Below, in pieces: positions 53,931 through 63,413 of a DNA stretch of 64,000 nt. A program made the position numbers and the translations under genes. Within the stretch, counting starts at the first letter, position 1, and every line of letters starts with the position of its first letter. This stretch comes from Clostridia bacterium (GTDB lineage Bacteria; Bacillota; Clostridia; Lachnospirales; Lachnospiraceae), in contig SAAH01000007.1 of NCBI GenBank assembly GCA_009929525.1, forward strand, positions 1 to 64,000. The letters run 5' to 3'. Below the pieces are notes generated by a model that searched no databases, was not told the DNA's origin, and saw only the letters and a list, made by a program, of their open reading frames with translations.

Positions 53931-55595
53931 ATGGAAAAAGAAGTGGTTTCCAAGAATTTTATAGAGCAGATTATAGATAAAGACCTTGCAGAGGGAAAGT
54001 ATAAAGCGATTTGTACTCGTTTTCCACCGGAACCGAATGGTTATCTTCATATTGGTCATGCAAAGTCTATTCTTTTGAATTATGGATTGTCTAAAGAGTA
54101 TGGCGGTAAGTTTAATCTTCGTTTTGATGATACGAATCCGACGAAGGAAAAGATTGAGTTTGTAGAGTCGATTCAGGCGGATGTTAAGTGGCTGGGTGCT
54201 GATTGGGAGGATAGGCTTTTCTTTGCTTCTAATTATTTTGACCAGATGTATGAAGCTGCTGTAAAGCTGATCAAAAAGGGAAAAGCATTTGTATGTGACC
54301 TGACTGCAGAGCAGATCCGTGAGTACCGCGGTACTTTGACGGATCCTGGAAAGAACAGTCCTTATAGAGAACGTAGTGTGGAAGAGAATCTTGAACTTTT
54401 TGAAAAGATGAGAGCAGGAGAATTCGAGGATGGAAGTAAGGTACTTCGTGCCAAGATCGATATGGCTTCCCCGAATATCAATATGCGTGATCCGGTTATT
54501 TATCGTGTGGCTCATATGACCCATCATAATACTGGTGACAAATGGTGTATCTACCCGATGTATGATTTTGCTCATCCGATCGAAGATGCGATCGAGGGTG
54601 TCACTCATTCTATCTGTACACTGGAATTTGAAGATCATCGTCCGCTGTATGACTGGGTAGTAAGAGAACTTGAATATGAATATCCTCCAAAACAGATTGA
54701 ATTTGCAAAGCTGTATCTTACCAATGTGGTAACAGGAAAGCGTTACATTAAACGTCTGGTAGAAGAAGGTATCGTTGATGGGTGGGATGATCCTCGCCTG
54801 GTTTCTATCGCAGCACTGAGAAGAAGAGGCTTCACACCGGAATCCATCAAGATGTTTGTAGAACTTTGTGGCGTATCAAAAGCAAACAGCTCTGTGGATT
54901 ATGCAATGCTTGAGTACTGTATCCGTGAAGATCTGAAGCTGAAACGTTCCCGTGTGATGGCGATCCTTGATCCTCTGAAGATGATCATCGACAACTATCC
55001 GGAAGGCCAGATGGAAGAGCTGGAAGCTCCGAATAACATGGAAAATGAAGAGCTGGGAAGCAGAATGCTCCCATTTGGAAAAGAACTTTACATTGAAAGA
55101 GAAGATTTCATGGTAGAGCCTCCAAAGAAATACAAACGTCTCTATCCAGGCAATGAAGTCCGTCTTATGAATGCATATTTTGTTACCTGCACCGGTTATG
55201 ATACCGATGAAGATGGCAATGTAACAGCCGTTCACTGTACCTATGATCCGGCATCGAAGGGAGGCAATTCCCCAGATGGCCGTAAGGTAAGAGGAACGAT
55301 ACATTGGGTAAATGCCCAGGATAACGTACAGGCAGAGGTTCGTCTCTATGAGAACATCATCGACGAGGAAAAGGGAGTATACAACGAAGACGGTTCCCTG
55401 AACCTGAACCCGGATTCCCTCAAGATCGTGAAAAACTGTTATCTTGAAAGAAGCCTGAAGACAGCAAAAGCATATGAAAGCTTCCAGTTTGTAAGAAACG
55501 GATTCTTCTGTGTGGATGCGAAAGATTCCAGAGAAGATGCGTTGGTGTTTAACCGGATTGTTTCATTGAAGAGTTCTTTTAAACTGCCAAAATAG
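53931..55595 (+). CDS. glnS: Glutaminyl-tRNA synthetase
   Basis: 554 residues from ATG 53931 (GAGGAGG six bases upstream; the frame is open from 53916). The class I signature is [16 protein letters not shown]. GluRS/GlnRS features are [29 protein letters not shown], and [20 protein letters not shown], which matches GlnRS rather than GluRS. The loop that usually reads VMSKR is VVTGKR here. A C-terminal anticodon-binding beta-barrel domain is complete. It makes Gln-tRNA(Gln) directly. Confidence 0.95.
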   Translation: MEKEVVSKNFIEQIIDKDLAEGKYKAICTRFPPEPNGYLHIGHAKSILLNYGLSKEYGGKFNLRFDDTNPTKEKIEFVESIQADVKWLGADWEDRLFFASNYFDQMYEAAVKLIKKGKAFVCDLTAEQIREYRGTLTDPGKNSPYRERSVEENLELFEKMRAGEFEDGSKVLRAKIDMASPNINMRDPVIYRVAHMTHHNTGDKWCIYPMYDFAHPIEDAIEGVTHSICTLEFEDHRPLYDWVVRELEYEYPPKQIEFAKLYLTNVVTGKRYIKRLVEEGIVDGWDDPRLVSIAALRRRGFTPESIKMFVELCGVSKANSSVDYAMLEYCIREDLKLKRSRVMAILDPLKMIIDNYPEGQMEELEAPNNMENEELGSRMLPFGKELYIEREDFMVEPPKKYKRLYPGNEVRLMNAYFVTCTGYDTDEDGNVTAVHCTYDPASKGGNSPDGRKVRGTIHWVNAQDNVQAEVRLYENIIDEEKGVYNEDGSLNLNPDSLKIVKNCYLERSLKTAKAYESFQFVRNGFFCVDAKDSREDALVFNRIVSLKSSFKLPK

Positions 55596-55636
55596 ATGTG
55601 ACGTTTATAAAGTGAAGTGTTATAGATATGAGTGAA

Positions 55637-55689
55637 AACAAACCTTACTGATTCCAGCAATGAGAGTTAGTGAGGTTTGTTGTGTTTTT
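55637..55689. terminator. Terminator between convergent glnS and MATE genes
   Basis: AACAAACCTTACT (from 55637) pairs with AGTGAGGTTTGTT (to 55681), one mismatch, followed by GTGTTTTT. The right arm overlaps the last codons of the MATE gene. Confidence 0.7.
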
Positions 55690-57001
55690 GATATCTAAAA
55701 TAGCTGAAACTATGAAAAATCACAACACATATCCATCCAATTCCAGTTGCAAAGGCAACAGCAGGAAGACCCAGGCGGTCCACCAGGAGATAGGAAAGGA
55801 TGACACGAAGTGTGATGTGGACAGTCGTGGCAATAAAAGGAATGTTAACTTTTCCGACTCCACGAAAAAATCCAACGAAAGCATTTCCGATGTAGCAAAG
55901 TAGATAGAAAATGGAGATGACTTTTAAGTAAGAAATGCCTGGAGCAACAATGAGTTTAACCTTTGATCCAATGAGAAACATCATGCAGATTGGTGAGGTG
56001 AGGAACATAATTGCTGAGAGTAAAATCCCTAATATAATTAAAAGAAGTAGTCCATGGTGGAAGCCTTCAATGACTCTTTTTCGATTTCCGGCTCCATGAT
56101 TCTGTGCAATCAGGATGGACATCGACTGAGAACCACTATCGCTGAATGCATTTACAATTCCTTCTATGCGCATAGTAGCGGTGTATGAAGCAATTGCAGA
56201 AGTTCCCAAAGTATTGACCGCACCTTGAACCAAAAGCTTTCCAATATAGAGGCTTGATTGGTGCAGGGCAGAAACAATCCCGTAGCTGAGAGTCTGTATT
56301 AATAATGTCTTACGAAAAGCAAAATCTTCTTTTTTGCATATCAGCCCTGGATATCGTTTGCGAAGATACAAGTAACAGCAGCAGGCTGAAAATAATTGTG
56401 CAATGACTGTCGCACATGCACCACCGCTGATTCCCATATGCAGGACTGCTATGAAGAGAATATCCAGTATTGTGTTGAGCAGGATAGAGACAAATAAAAA
56501 AAGAAGTGAGGCATTTGTATCTCCAACTGAGCGCAGAACATTTGAAAACAAATTGTAAAAATAGGTCGCAAAAAGACCTCCAAGAATAATCGTAAGATAA
56601 GAAATCACATATGGAAATACGTTATCAGGTGTCTGCATAAGGTGAAGTAAAGGTTTTAAAAACAGGAGTGAGAGAATGCTTAAAATTGTGGTAATGAATA
56701 AACCAGCCCAGAGAGAAAGGGCGAATTCTTGACGGAAGTTTTTCTCGTTATGCATACCGTAAAACTGAGCAAATAGCATAGAAATACCCACGCAAAAGCC
56801 ATTCAGGACAAAGATGAACAGATTCATAATTGTTCCAGACAAGCCAATTGCAGCAAAGGCAGAGACTCCAAGATATCTGCCGACGATAAGAGCGTCGATG
56901 GTATTATAGAATTGCTGCAGGATATTTCCGGCGAGTAATGGAAGCGCTAATAGAATTAGTTCTTTTTTTATATTTCCTTTTAATAATGTTTGTTGTTTCA
57001 T
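55667..57001 (-). CDS. MATE-family multidrug/sodium antiporter
   Basis: 444 residues with twelve membrane helices. The start LLKGNIKKELILLALPLLAGNILQQFYNTIDALIVGRYLG is the MATE signature region. The middle has SLYIGKLLVQGAVNTLGTSAIASYTATMRIEG and the helix 7 region AFSDSGSQSMSILIAQNHGAGNRKR. It exports cationic compounds with Na+ or H+. It is divergent from a LysR gene starting at 57142, which may control it. Confidence 0.93.
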   Translation of the reverse strand: MKQQTLLKGNIKKELILLALPLLAGNILQQFYNTIDALIVGRYLGVSAFAAIGLSGTIMNLFIFVLNGFCVGISMLFAQFYGMHNEKNFRQEFALSLWAGLFITTILSILSLLFLKPLLHLMQTPDNVFPYVISYLTIILGGLFATYFYNLFSNVLRSVGDTNASLLFLFVSILLNTILDILFIAVLHMGISGGACATVIAQLFSACCCYLYLRKRYPGLICKKEDFAFRKTLLIQTLSYGIVSALHQSSLYIGKLLVQGAVNTLGTSAIASYTATMRIEGIVNAFSDSGSQSMSILIAQNHGAGNRKRVIEGFHHGLLLLIILGILLSAIMFLTSPICMMFLIGSKVKLIVAPGISYLKVISIFYLLCYIGNAFVGFFRGVGKVNIPFIATTVHITLRVILSYLLVDRLGLPAVAFATGIGWICVVIFHSFSYFRYQKHNKPH

Positions 57002-57141
57002 TTTCTTCTCCTGACTGTTTCATTGCGTACTATTTGAACATTTATTTTTGTCTCACATGATTATAAAAGAAAAAAGAAATATTGTATAATGCATATTTGT
57101 GTTATAAAATATACCAAAATACTCATATTAAAGGAGAGATT

Positions 57142-58026
57142 ATGACCTCATCAGAAATCGAAGCTTTTTTATCTATTATAAGATGTGGAAATATTTCAAT
57201 ATCTGCAAAAGAATTATATGTTACGCAGTCCGCACTTAGCAGAAGGCTGAAGGCACTGGAAAGTGAATTAGGCTATCAACTGTTGATACGACAAAAAGGT
57301 ATGCACAACATACAGTTGACAGAAGAGGGCAAAGCATTCTTGCCAGTTGCAGAGAAGTGGATGAGTTTGTGGGAAGAGACGAGTGCAATCCGAAATCTGG
57401 ACCAAAAACCGTTACTTAAGATGGCATCCATAGGGAGCGTGAGTACCTACATTCTTCCAGAGATATTTCGGGATTTTTTGAAGGATAACAAATACAATCT
57501 TGAGTTTCATCTATATCATTCACAGGAAGCATACGGCTATGTAGAAAGTGGACTTGTCGATTTTGCGTTTGTTTCAAACCCGATGTATTCCAAAACAGTA
57601 CAAACGATACCGTTTTTCTCAGAACCGTTTGTCATAGCCAGCAACCAGAAACTAGGAAGAGAACATGCGGTAATAAACACAGAGTCTTTGGCACCACAGA
57701 ACGAAGTTCGGCTTCCATGGAATCAGGAATATGATTCCTGGCACAGACAATGGTTCGATGAAAGCATTTATCCAAATGTGTTCTTAGATCAGATGTCATT
57801 GATGGAAGAATTTTTGGCGAACGAAAATTGGGCGATTGTTCCTTGGTCTGTTGGGGAAAAACTTGAGAAAAAAGGGGTTCATATTTACAATCTTTCTAAT
57901 GCACCAACAGACCGTGTCATTTATTATTTGGTTAAAAATGATGAGAAAAAGGAACTGGTTGATTGTGTACTGCAGCTTTTGCGCACACACATAGAAGAAA
58001 AAAAGCATATGAAAATACTTGTGTAA
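57142..58026 (+). CDS. LysR-family transcriptional regulator
   Basis: 294 residues from ATG 57142 (AAGGAGAG upstream; the frame is open from 57082). The N-terminal winged HTH is SSEIEAFLSIIRCGNISISAKELYVTQSALSRRLKALE, and the effector domain follows after residue 90 (LKMASIGSVSTYILPEIFRDF). It is divergent from the MATE exporter and convergent, eight bases apart, with another LysR gene. The two LysR proteins resemble each other along their length (for example the shared WGxAPxSV/WxIVPWSV region), so they may be old duplicates. Confidence 0.92.
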   Translation: MTSSEIEAFLSIIRCGNISISAKELYVTQSALSRRLKALESELGYQLLIRQKGMHNIQLTEEGKAFLPVAEKWMSLWEETSAIRNLDQKPLLKMASIGSVSTYILPEIFRDFLKDNKYNLEFHLYHSQEAYGYVESGLVDFAFVSNPMYSKTVQTIPFFSEPFVIASNQKLGREHAVINTESLAPQNEVRLPWNQEYDSWHRQWFDESIYPNVFLDQMSLMEEFLANENWAIVPWSVGEKLEKKGVHIYNLSNAPTDRVIYYLVKNDEKKELVDCVLQLLRTHIEEKKHMKILV

Positions 58027-58034
58027 ATACAATT

Positions 58035-58961
58035 TCAAGAATCTGAATTCAGCATCCATGTCTGGAAGGAGCAGATATTTTCATCTGCTTTTATAAACTC
58101 TTTAATTTCAGTTTCAAATGTTTCAATTGCAGTCTGATGACTGACTTTGGTATAACGGTTTTTAATTTCATAACAGATTCTTGGTGACGGCGGCTCTTTC
58201 AGCGTATAATATGTCAGCTCTGGATTGGAACGGATAGCACCGTTGATTACGGACATTGGAGCAATACCCCAACGCCCCGGCTTATTAAGATAGCGCTGCA
58301 GCATAGAACCGGTATTAACCTGCATGAGAGGAGAGACATCCGGACTCCAGTGACGGTCATGCCATTGTTTGTAGTCGGCTCCCCAGTTCAGGAAGATTTC
58401 CTTCGAAGAATCCAAATCTTCACATGAAATCATATCATGATAAGAACTGTCCTTGTGGCAGATGAGATACATCAATTCCCGATAAATAGGGATCGAGATA
58501 ATATCGGGATATGAAATCTGGCTAAATACAAAGCCAATATCAGCTGATCTGTTCTCTACTAAAGTGTAGATTTCATTCGAATGATGTGTGTTAATTGACA
58601 AACGAATATTAGGAATTGAATCCAGGTGACGCTGGAATAGTGGGACAAAGGTGTAATTATTAATGGCATCGACACTGGCAATCATAAGAATGCTGATGTC
58701 GGCCATTTTTTTTAGATTTTGTGTATCCTTCCATAAAGCAGCCCATTGCCCGGCAATAGGAATGAAAGATGTGCCATAGTTTGTCAACGTAATACTGTGC
58801 TGTCCCCTTTGCCGCAGCAAGAGTGGTGTGCCAAGTTCCTGCTCTAATTGCTGGATACGGGTGCTGACAGTTGATTGCGATATAAATAATTTCTTTGCGG
58901 CAGCAGTAATATTTCCCGTTACGACGACAGTTAGAAACGTTTCAATATGATCGTAATTCAT
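58035..58961 (-). CDS. LysR-family transcriptional regulator
   Basis: 308 residues from the ATG complement at 58959-58961 (GAGGAG seven bases upstream; the frame is open from 58976). The HTH region is MNYDHIETFLTVVVTGNITAAAKKLFISQSTVSTRIQQLEQEL; the effector domain begins near DISILMIASVDAIN. It is divergent from the RraA-transporter-RraA operon at 59117, with a LysR-type palindrome between, so it is the likely regulator of that operon. The inducer is unknown. Confidence 0.92.
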   Translation of the reverse strand: MNYDHIETFLTVVVTGNITAAAKKLFISQSTVSTRIQQLEQELGTPLLLRQRGQHSITLTNYGTSFIPIAGQWAALWKDTQNLKKMADISILMIASVDAINNYTFVPLFQRHLDSIPNIRLSINTHHSNEIYTLVENRSADIGFVFSQISYPDIISIPIYRELMYLICHKDSSYHDMISCEDLDSSKEIFLNWGADYKQWHDRHWSPDVSPLMQVNTGSMLQRYLNKPGRWGIAPMSVINGAIRSNPELTYYTLKEPPSPRICYEIKNRYTKVSHQTAIETFETEIKEFIKADENICSFQTWMLNSDS

Positions 58962-58984
58962 AAGCATTCTCCTCACATTATAAA

Positions 58985-58999
58985 ATCGATTATACCGAT
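58985..58999. promoter_or_regulatory. Candidate LysR box
   Basis: ATCGATTATACCGAT is an imperfect 15-bp palindrome with the T-N11-A pattern of LysR sites, centred between the divergent LysR gene and the RraA operon. Confidence 0.45.
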
Positions 59000-59021
59000 A
59001 TTATATATTAAAATTATCCGT

Positions 59022-59049
59022 TTTACAAATTAAAATATGTATACTACAA
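59022..59049 (+). promoter_or_regulatory. Promoter of the RraA-transporter operon
   Basis: TTTACA (59022-59027), 16-bp spacer, TACAAT (59044-59049). It lies 23-50 bases below the candidate LysR box, the usual distance for activation. Confidence 0.5.
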
Positions 59050-59116
59050 TAAAGACATCAAAAATCAATGCGCAATGATTTAGAAACCAATCGAAGAGTG
59101 CAAGGAGGAAAAATCA

Positions 59117-59776
59117 GTGAACAAAGATATAATTGAAAAAATCAAACAGATGGATACAGCCAGTATTTCAGATGCTATGGATAAGCTTGGAATTCCATGT
59201 GGGTTACTTGGAATACAGGCAGTTGTTTCCGGAAATAAAATTTGTGGAGAAGCATTCACGGTTCACTATGTACCATGTGGTGCTGAAAAAGGAACAGTTG
59301 GGGATTTTATCGATGATGTAGAACCGGGACAAGTGGTTGTAATCGATAATGCGGGCAGAACTTATTGTACTGTATGGGGCGATATCATGACATTTACAGC
59401 AAAGACAAAAGGCATCGAAGGTACATTGATTGATGGCGTCTGTCGTGATGTAAATGGAATTGAAGAACTCGGATATGGCATTTACACAAAAGGAAAATAC
59501 ATGGTTACGGGAAAAGAGCGTGTACAGGTTGATGCAGTAAACATCCCAGTTGCAATCTCTGGAGTACAGGTAAGACCTGGCGATTTGATTTTAGGAGATG
59601 ATTCAGGTGCCCTTTGTATTCCGAAGGAAAGAGCGGAAGAGATTTTGAAAATTGCACAGCATATTGAAGAAGTAGAACAGAAAATCATTGCAGAGGTAAA
59701 AGCAGGCAGTAGTTTAAAAGCAGCACGAGAAAAATTAGGCTATCACAAACTTCAGTCAAAACCAGAGGAGGAGTAA
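59117..59776 (+). CDS. RraA-like protein (HMG aldolase / RraA family), first copy
   Basis: 219 residues from GTG 59117 (AAGGAGG eight bases upstream). The RraA/4-hydroxy-4-methyl-2-oxoglutarate aldolase fold is shown by TASISDAMDKLGIPCGL, GEAFTVHYVP, VVIDNAGRTYCTVWGDIMTFTA and the metal/substrate motif LIDGVCRDVNGIEEL. In known aldolases the DGxxRD aspartate and arginine are essential, and both are kept. The first in a three-gene operon; six bases before the transporter gene. The substrate is unknown; a small hydroxy-keto acid is the best guess. Confidence 0.87.
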   Translation: MNKDIIEKIKQMDTASISDAMDKLGIPCGLLGIQAVVSGNKICGEAFTVHYVPCGAEKGTVGDFIDDVEPGQVVVIDNAGRTYCTVWGDIMTFTAKTKGIEGTLIDGVCRDVNGIEELGYGIYTKGKYMVTGKERVQVDAVNIPVAISGVQVRPGDLILGDDSGALCIPKERAEEILKIAQHIEEVEQKIIAEVKAGSSLKAAREKLGYHKLQSKPEEE

Positions 59777-59782
59777 TAGACT

Positions 59783-60976
59783 ATGGAAAAAAAGAAAAGA
59801 AAATCTAATTTTGCAGCGATTTTCTCACTTTGTGCTGTTATGTATAGTGCATATGTAGGACCAGGATTCGCTTCGGGAACTCAAACAGTGTCATACTTTA
59901 GTAATAAAGGTTGGATTGGTGTGATCTTGGGACCAGCAATTGCAGCACTTTTATGTTTTGTGTTTAATCTCTTATTAGTTGAGATTAACAGAATTTATAA
60001 GCCGAATACATATCGTGAAGCATATAATACTATTTACCGTCCCAAAGCACTGCAGTTGTTTTTTGGAACATTCAAAGAAGTACAAGTAGTTGTAGTTATC
60101 CTGATTGCGCTTTCTGCACAGATTTCTACGACAGCATCTTTGTTAAATCAGATCTTCGGTCTGCCAAGAATTGTTGGAACCGTTGGATTTTGTTTGGCAG
60201 TTTTACTCTTGGCATTATGGGGAGCAGGATTGCTTCGTAAGGTTGGAACTGTTTTGGGTATTGCAATCCTTTTAATCTGTGGATACGTAGCTGTTGTATG
60301 TTTTGGAAATGCAACGCCATTAGCAATGTCATATTTATCAGAAAGCGTGTCTTACACAGAATATGGGTTTTCAGGACCAAAGGCATGGTTCTCTATGCTT
60401 ATGATTGTTGTATTTTTTATGAATGGTTATGAAGCTTGTGTTCCTGCATCCATTGGTATTATTAAGACAAGAAAAGATGTATTTGTAGAATCGCTTGTTA
60501 CTGCACTTTTATGTGGATTAAGTACAATGATCTTCACATTTATCTTTGCAGCAGGTATGCCAGACGTATTAACAGAAGAAATTCCTACGCTTTGGGCGAT
60601 TAACAGTCTTTCGAATACTGGATGGATTTCAAAGATTTTATACGCTGTATTTGCGGTTGCAGCTATGCTTTCAAGTTCGGTTGCATTTATCTTTACAGTC
60701 TGCAACCGATTTGAGCCAGTAATTGAAAAGGTATGGACAAAAAGCAGTGGTTTATCAAGAAAATTAGTAATTGCTATGGTATTTATTATAATCTGTACCT
60801 TTGGAAGTTCATTTGGTCTGCTGAATATTATCAAATATGGTTATGGAACATTTACTACTATCGTGGGACCGGTTATGTTGATTCCGTTGATTGTGAGTGT
60901 ACCTTATAGACTGTGGAAAGACCGCAAAGATGGAATTCTTGACGAACATTATAATTTGAAGTCAAGTGAGAACTAG
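59783..60976 (+). CDS. YkvI-like membrane transporter (APC superfamily)
   Basis: 397 residues with about eleven membrane helices. The start SNFAAIFSLCAVMYSAYVGPGFASGTQTVSYF carries the glycine-rich broken helix of LeuT-fold carriers, and the protein resembles YkvI-type proteins. Both neighbours are RraA-like enzymes, so it probably imports their substrate or a precursor. No solute can be named from sequence. Confidence 0.82.
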   Translation: MEKKKRKSNFAAIFSLCAVMYSAYVGPGFASGTQTVSYFSNKGWIGVILGPAIAALLCFVFNLLLVEINRIYKPNTYREAYNTIYRPKALQLFFGTFKEVQVVVVILIALSAQISTTASLLNQIFGLPRIVGTVGFCLAVLLLALWGAGLLRKVGTVLGIAILLICGYVAVVCFGNATPLAMSYLSESVSYTEYGFSGPKAWFSMLMIVVFFMNGYEACVPASIGIIKTRKDVFVESLVTALLCGLSTMIFTFIFAAGMPDVLTEEIPTLWAINSLSNTGWISKILYAVFAVAAMLSSSVAFIFTVCNRFEPVIEKVWTKSSGLSRKLVIAMVFIIICTFGSSFGLLNIIKYGYGTFTTIVGPVMLIPLIVSVPYRLWKDRKDGILDEHYNLKSSEN

Positions 60977-60987
60977 GGAGGATAGAT

Positions 60988-61638
60988 ATGGAACTGACAA
61001 TAGAGTGTAAGAAGGAGCTTTTAAAACTGCCAACCGGAAATGTTGCAGATAATAATAACTCTGTGCCACATCAAGGAGTGATGGATTCAGGAATCAAACC
61101 GGTAAATCCAAAATCGAAAATGATTGGAAGAGCTTATACAGCTCAGTGTTATCCGAATGATAACTTGGCACTTCATCAGGCAATTTATGCAGCAAAGCCA
61201 GGCGATGTACTGGTGTTAGACTGCCAGGGGTATACGCAGGCGGGACATTTTGGAGATATCATGGCGACGGCATGCAAAGAGTATGGACTGGCAGGTGTGA
61301 TTATTGATGGAAGCTGCAGAGACTCAGAAGATATTAAAGAGTTGGGATTCCCAGTGTTTGTACGTGCATTTAACCCATCTGGAACTGTAAAAGAGAGTTT
61401 GGCAAAACTGGATGTGCCAGTTATGGTTGGTGGAATCGAAGTACATTCGGGAGACCTTATTTTTGGAGATTGTGATGGTGTAGTAGTTGTACCGCAATCA
61501 GAAGAAGATGTTGTTTTCGAAAAGGCGAACCAGAAGTATGAAAAAGAACAGCAGATTTTGAAAGAATTAAAAGAAGGCAAAACAACATTGGAGATTTATG
61601 GATTTGACAAATTGATTGAAAAGAAACAATGTATGTAG
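60988..61638 (+). CDS. RraA-like protein (HMG aldolase / RraA family), second copy
   Basis: 216 residues, ATG 60988 after GGGAGGA. Family motifs are PTGNVADNNNSVPHQGV, GRAYTAQCYPNDN, VLDCQGYTQAGHFGDIMATACKEYGLAGVIIDGSCRDSEDI and GDLIFGDCDGVVVVPQ. It is only distantly similar to the first copy (different N terminus and loop before the GD motif), which suggests two different reactions or a hetero-oligomer rather than a recent duplication. Confidence 0.87.
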   Translation: MELTIECKKELLKLPTGNVADNNNSVPHQGVMDSGIKPVNPKSKMIGRAYTAQCYPNDNLALHQAIYAAKPGDVLVLDCQGYTQAGHFGDIMATACKEYGLAGVIIDGSCRDSEDIKELGFPVFVRAFNPSGTVKESLAKLDVPVMVGGIEVHSGDLIFGDCDGVVVVPQSEEDVVFEKANQKYEKEQQILKELKEGKTTLEIYGFDKLIEKKQCM

Positions 61639-61712
61639 TATTAAAATGAATTCTCTCTTTACATATTATTACGGGAAGAAGGAAACCATTTATTTTTAAT
61701 GAAATTATTTTC

Positions 61713-61768
61713 AATGAAATGATTATAATATGTAATGTCCATTCATTTCATGTTATAATCATTTCATT
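61713..61768. promoter_or_regulatory. Large palindrome upstream of the MocR gene
   Basis: The 20-bp arms at 61713-61732 and 61749-61768 are inverse copies with one mismatch (core AATGAAATGATTATAA). A 16-base gap separates them. Each arm holds a TATAAT, so the site could control promoters in either direction. Extra AATGAAAT half-sites lie nearby (61698). It is likely the operator of the following regulator. Confidence 0.6.
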
Positions 61769-61925
61769 AGATTTTGCACTCTCCGCATTGCTGAGATATA
61801 AGGTTACATAAAGGATAGTGTATATCGGATGTTACAGACCGAACCATAAGAAACCAAAATCAGAAGATACAGAGGCTTTAACTAAGCTTCTGTGGAAATC
61901 GCTATTTACATATCAGGGAGACCAC

Positions 61926-63332
61926 ATGAACGAACTAACCATATCCTTGACCCCCAAAAAGGGTCATCCCATGTACGAACAAATCTATAATTATATAAGA
62001 GATGAAATCCAAAAAGGCAGCATAAAAGCAGGGGAAAAACTCCCGTCAACAAGAGCTCTGTCCGTCCATCTGGGAGTGAGCCGCAGTACGGTGGATATGG
62101 CTTATGAGCAGCTCTTGGCGGAGGGGTATATGGCATCGATCCCCTGCAAGGGCTACTATGTCTGCGAGATCGACCAGCTGTACAAACTCCCGCCGGCAAA
62201 GGCAGAGCAGGAAGAAACAAAAGAGGCAAAATCGCCCAAATATCCCTACGAATTCACCATGAATGGAATCGATAAGGATGGATTTCCCTATAATATCTGG
62301 CGAAAGATCTCGAAGAATGTGCTGAATGAGGACGATGGAACCTTATTTCAGTTGGGAGATTCCCAGGGGCAGGAATCACTGAGAAAAGAAATTGCGGTCT
62401 ATCTTCATCATGCCCGGGGAGTGAACTGTCAGGCCAACCAGATCGTGGTGGGAGCAGGAAATGATTACCTATTGCTGTTGCTTCATGTAATGCTGGGGAT
62501 GAAATGGAAGATCGCTATGGATAATCCCACCTATATTAGTGCGTACAAAGCCTTTGAGAAGATGGGATATCAGGTTTGTCCTATGGAACCGGATGATAAG
62601 GGAATGGATCCGGAACAGCTGAAATTAGGTGAGGCAAATCTGGCCTATGTGATGCCGTCCCACCAGTTTCCATTGGGGAGTGTTATGCCGATCAAGCGCC
62701 GCCAGGAGTTGCTTTCATGGGCTGCGGAAGGTGAAGATAGATACTTGATAGAAGATGATTACGACAGTGAGTTTCGATATAAAGGAAAGCCAATTCCTTC
62801 GCTGCAGGGATTTGATTCACATGACAGGGTCATATATCTTGGAACATTTTCAAGATCGCTGGCACCTGCGATCAGGATCAGTTACATGGTCCTTCCTAAG
62901 AGACTGCTAAAACAATATGAGAAACAGGCGAAGAGTTTTTCTGTGACAGTATCGAGAGTTGATCAGAAGATTCTGGAAGTATTTTTAAGGGACGGACATT
63001 TTGAACGTCATCTGAACCGGATGAGAGGAATCTATAGAGCCAAGCATGACTGCCTTTTGAATGAACTTAGAAGTATTCATGATATCTGCAGGGTGCGGGG
63101 AGAAAATGCAGGCGTTCATATTGTGATAGAAATGAAAAATGGTATGAATGAGCAGGAAGCAGTAAGACGGGCAAAAGACATGGGAGTACGTCTGTATGGC
63201 CTGTCTGATTACTGCATAAAGCCACTGGAGAAAAGAGGGATACCGACTGTTTTGATGGGATATGCAAGTTTGAAAGAGGAAGAAATAAAAGAAGCGGTAT
63301 CACGATTAAAGAAAGCCTGGTCAGGCTTTTAA
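61926..63332 (+). CDS. MocR-family regulator (GntR HTH plus aminotransferase-like domain)
   Basis: 468 residues from ATG 61926 (CAGGGAG upstream; the frame is open from 61818). A GntR winged HTH (about 1-75, MYEQIYNYIRDEIQKGSIKAGEKLPSTRALSVHLGVSRST) is joined to a fold-type I aminotransferase domain (about 110-465). The conserved block where PLP normally binds reads GTFSRSLAPAIRISYMVLP: the lysine is replaced by R310. The nearby DDYDSEFRYKG motif is normal. Known relatives (GabR, PdxR) use PLP as effector; this one may not bind it covalently. The target is unknown, possibly itself. Confidence 0.9.
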   Translation: MNELTISLTPKKGHPMYEQIYNYIRDEIQKGSIKAGEKLPSTRALSVHLGVSRSTVDMAYEQLLAEGYMASIPCKGYYVCEIDQLYKLPPAKAEQEETKEAKSPKYPYEFTMNGIDKDGFPYNIWRKISKNVLNEDDGTLFQLGDSQGQESLRKEIAVYLHHARGVNCQANQIVVGAGNDYLLLLLHVMLGMKWKIAMDNPTYISAYKAFEKMGYQVCPMEPDDKGMDPEQLKLGEANLAYVMPSHQFPLGSVMPIKRRQELLSWAAEGEDRYLIEDDYDSEFRYKGKPIPSLQGFDSHDRVIYLGTFSRSLAPAIRISYMVLPKRLLKQYEKQAKSFSVTVSRVDQKILEVFLRDGHFERHLNRMRGIYRAKHDCLLNELRSIHDICRVRGENAGVHIVIEMKNGMNEQEAVRRAKDMGVRLYGLSDYCIKPLEKRGIPTVLMGYASLKEEEIKEAVSRLKKAWSGF

Positions 63333-63362
63333 AAAGAAAATAATTAATAGAAGACAAAAGAG

Positions 63363-63406
63363 AAACTGCCAAGTCATCATGAAAAATGATTTTGGCAGTT
63401 TTTATT
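63363..63406 (+). terminator. Intrinsic terminator after the MocR gene
   Basis: AAACTGCCAA (63363-63372) pairs with TTGGCAGTTT (63392-63401), with an inner ATCAT/ATGAT pair and a following T-rich run. It ends eight bases before LytTR site 3. Confidence 0.75.
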
Positions 63407-63413
63407 TAAAATT

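Noticed and set aside
53670-54638. 322-codon minus-strand frame over glnS
   Set aside because: Fully antisense to the clear GlnRS gene; low-complexity Ile/Phe/Arg content and no family motif.
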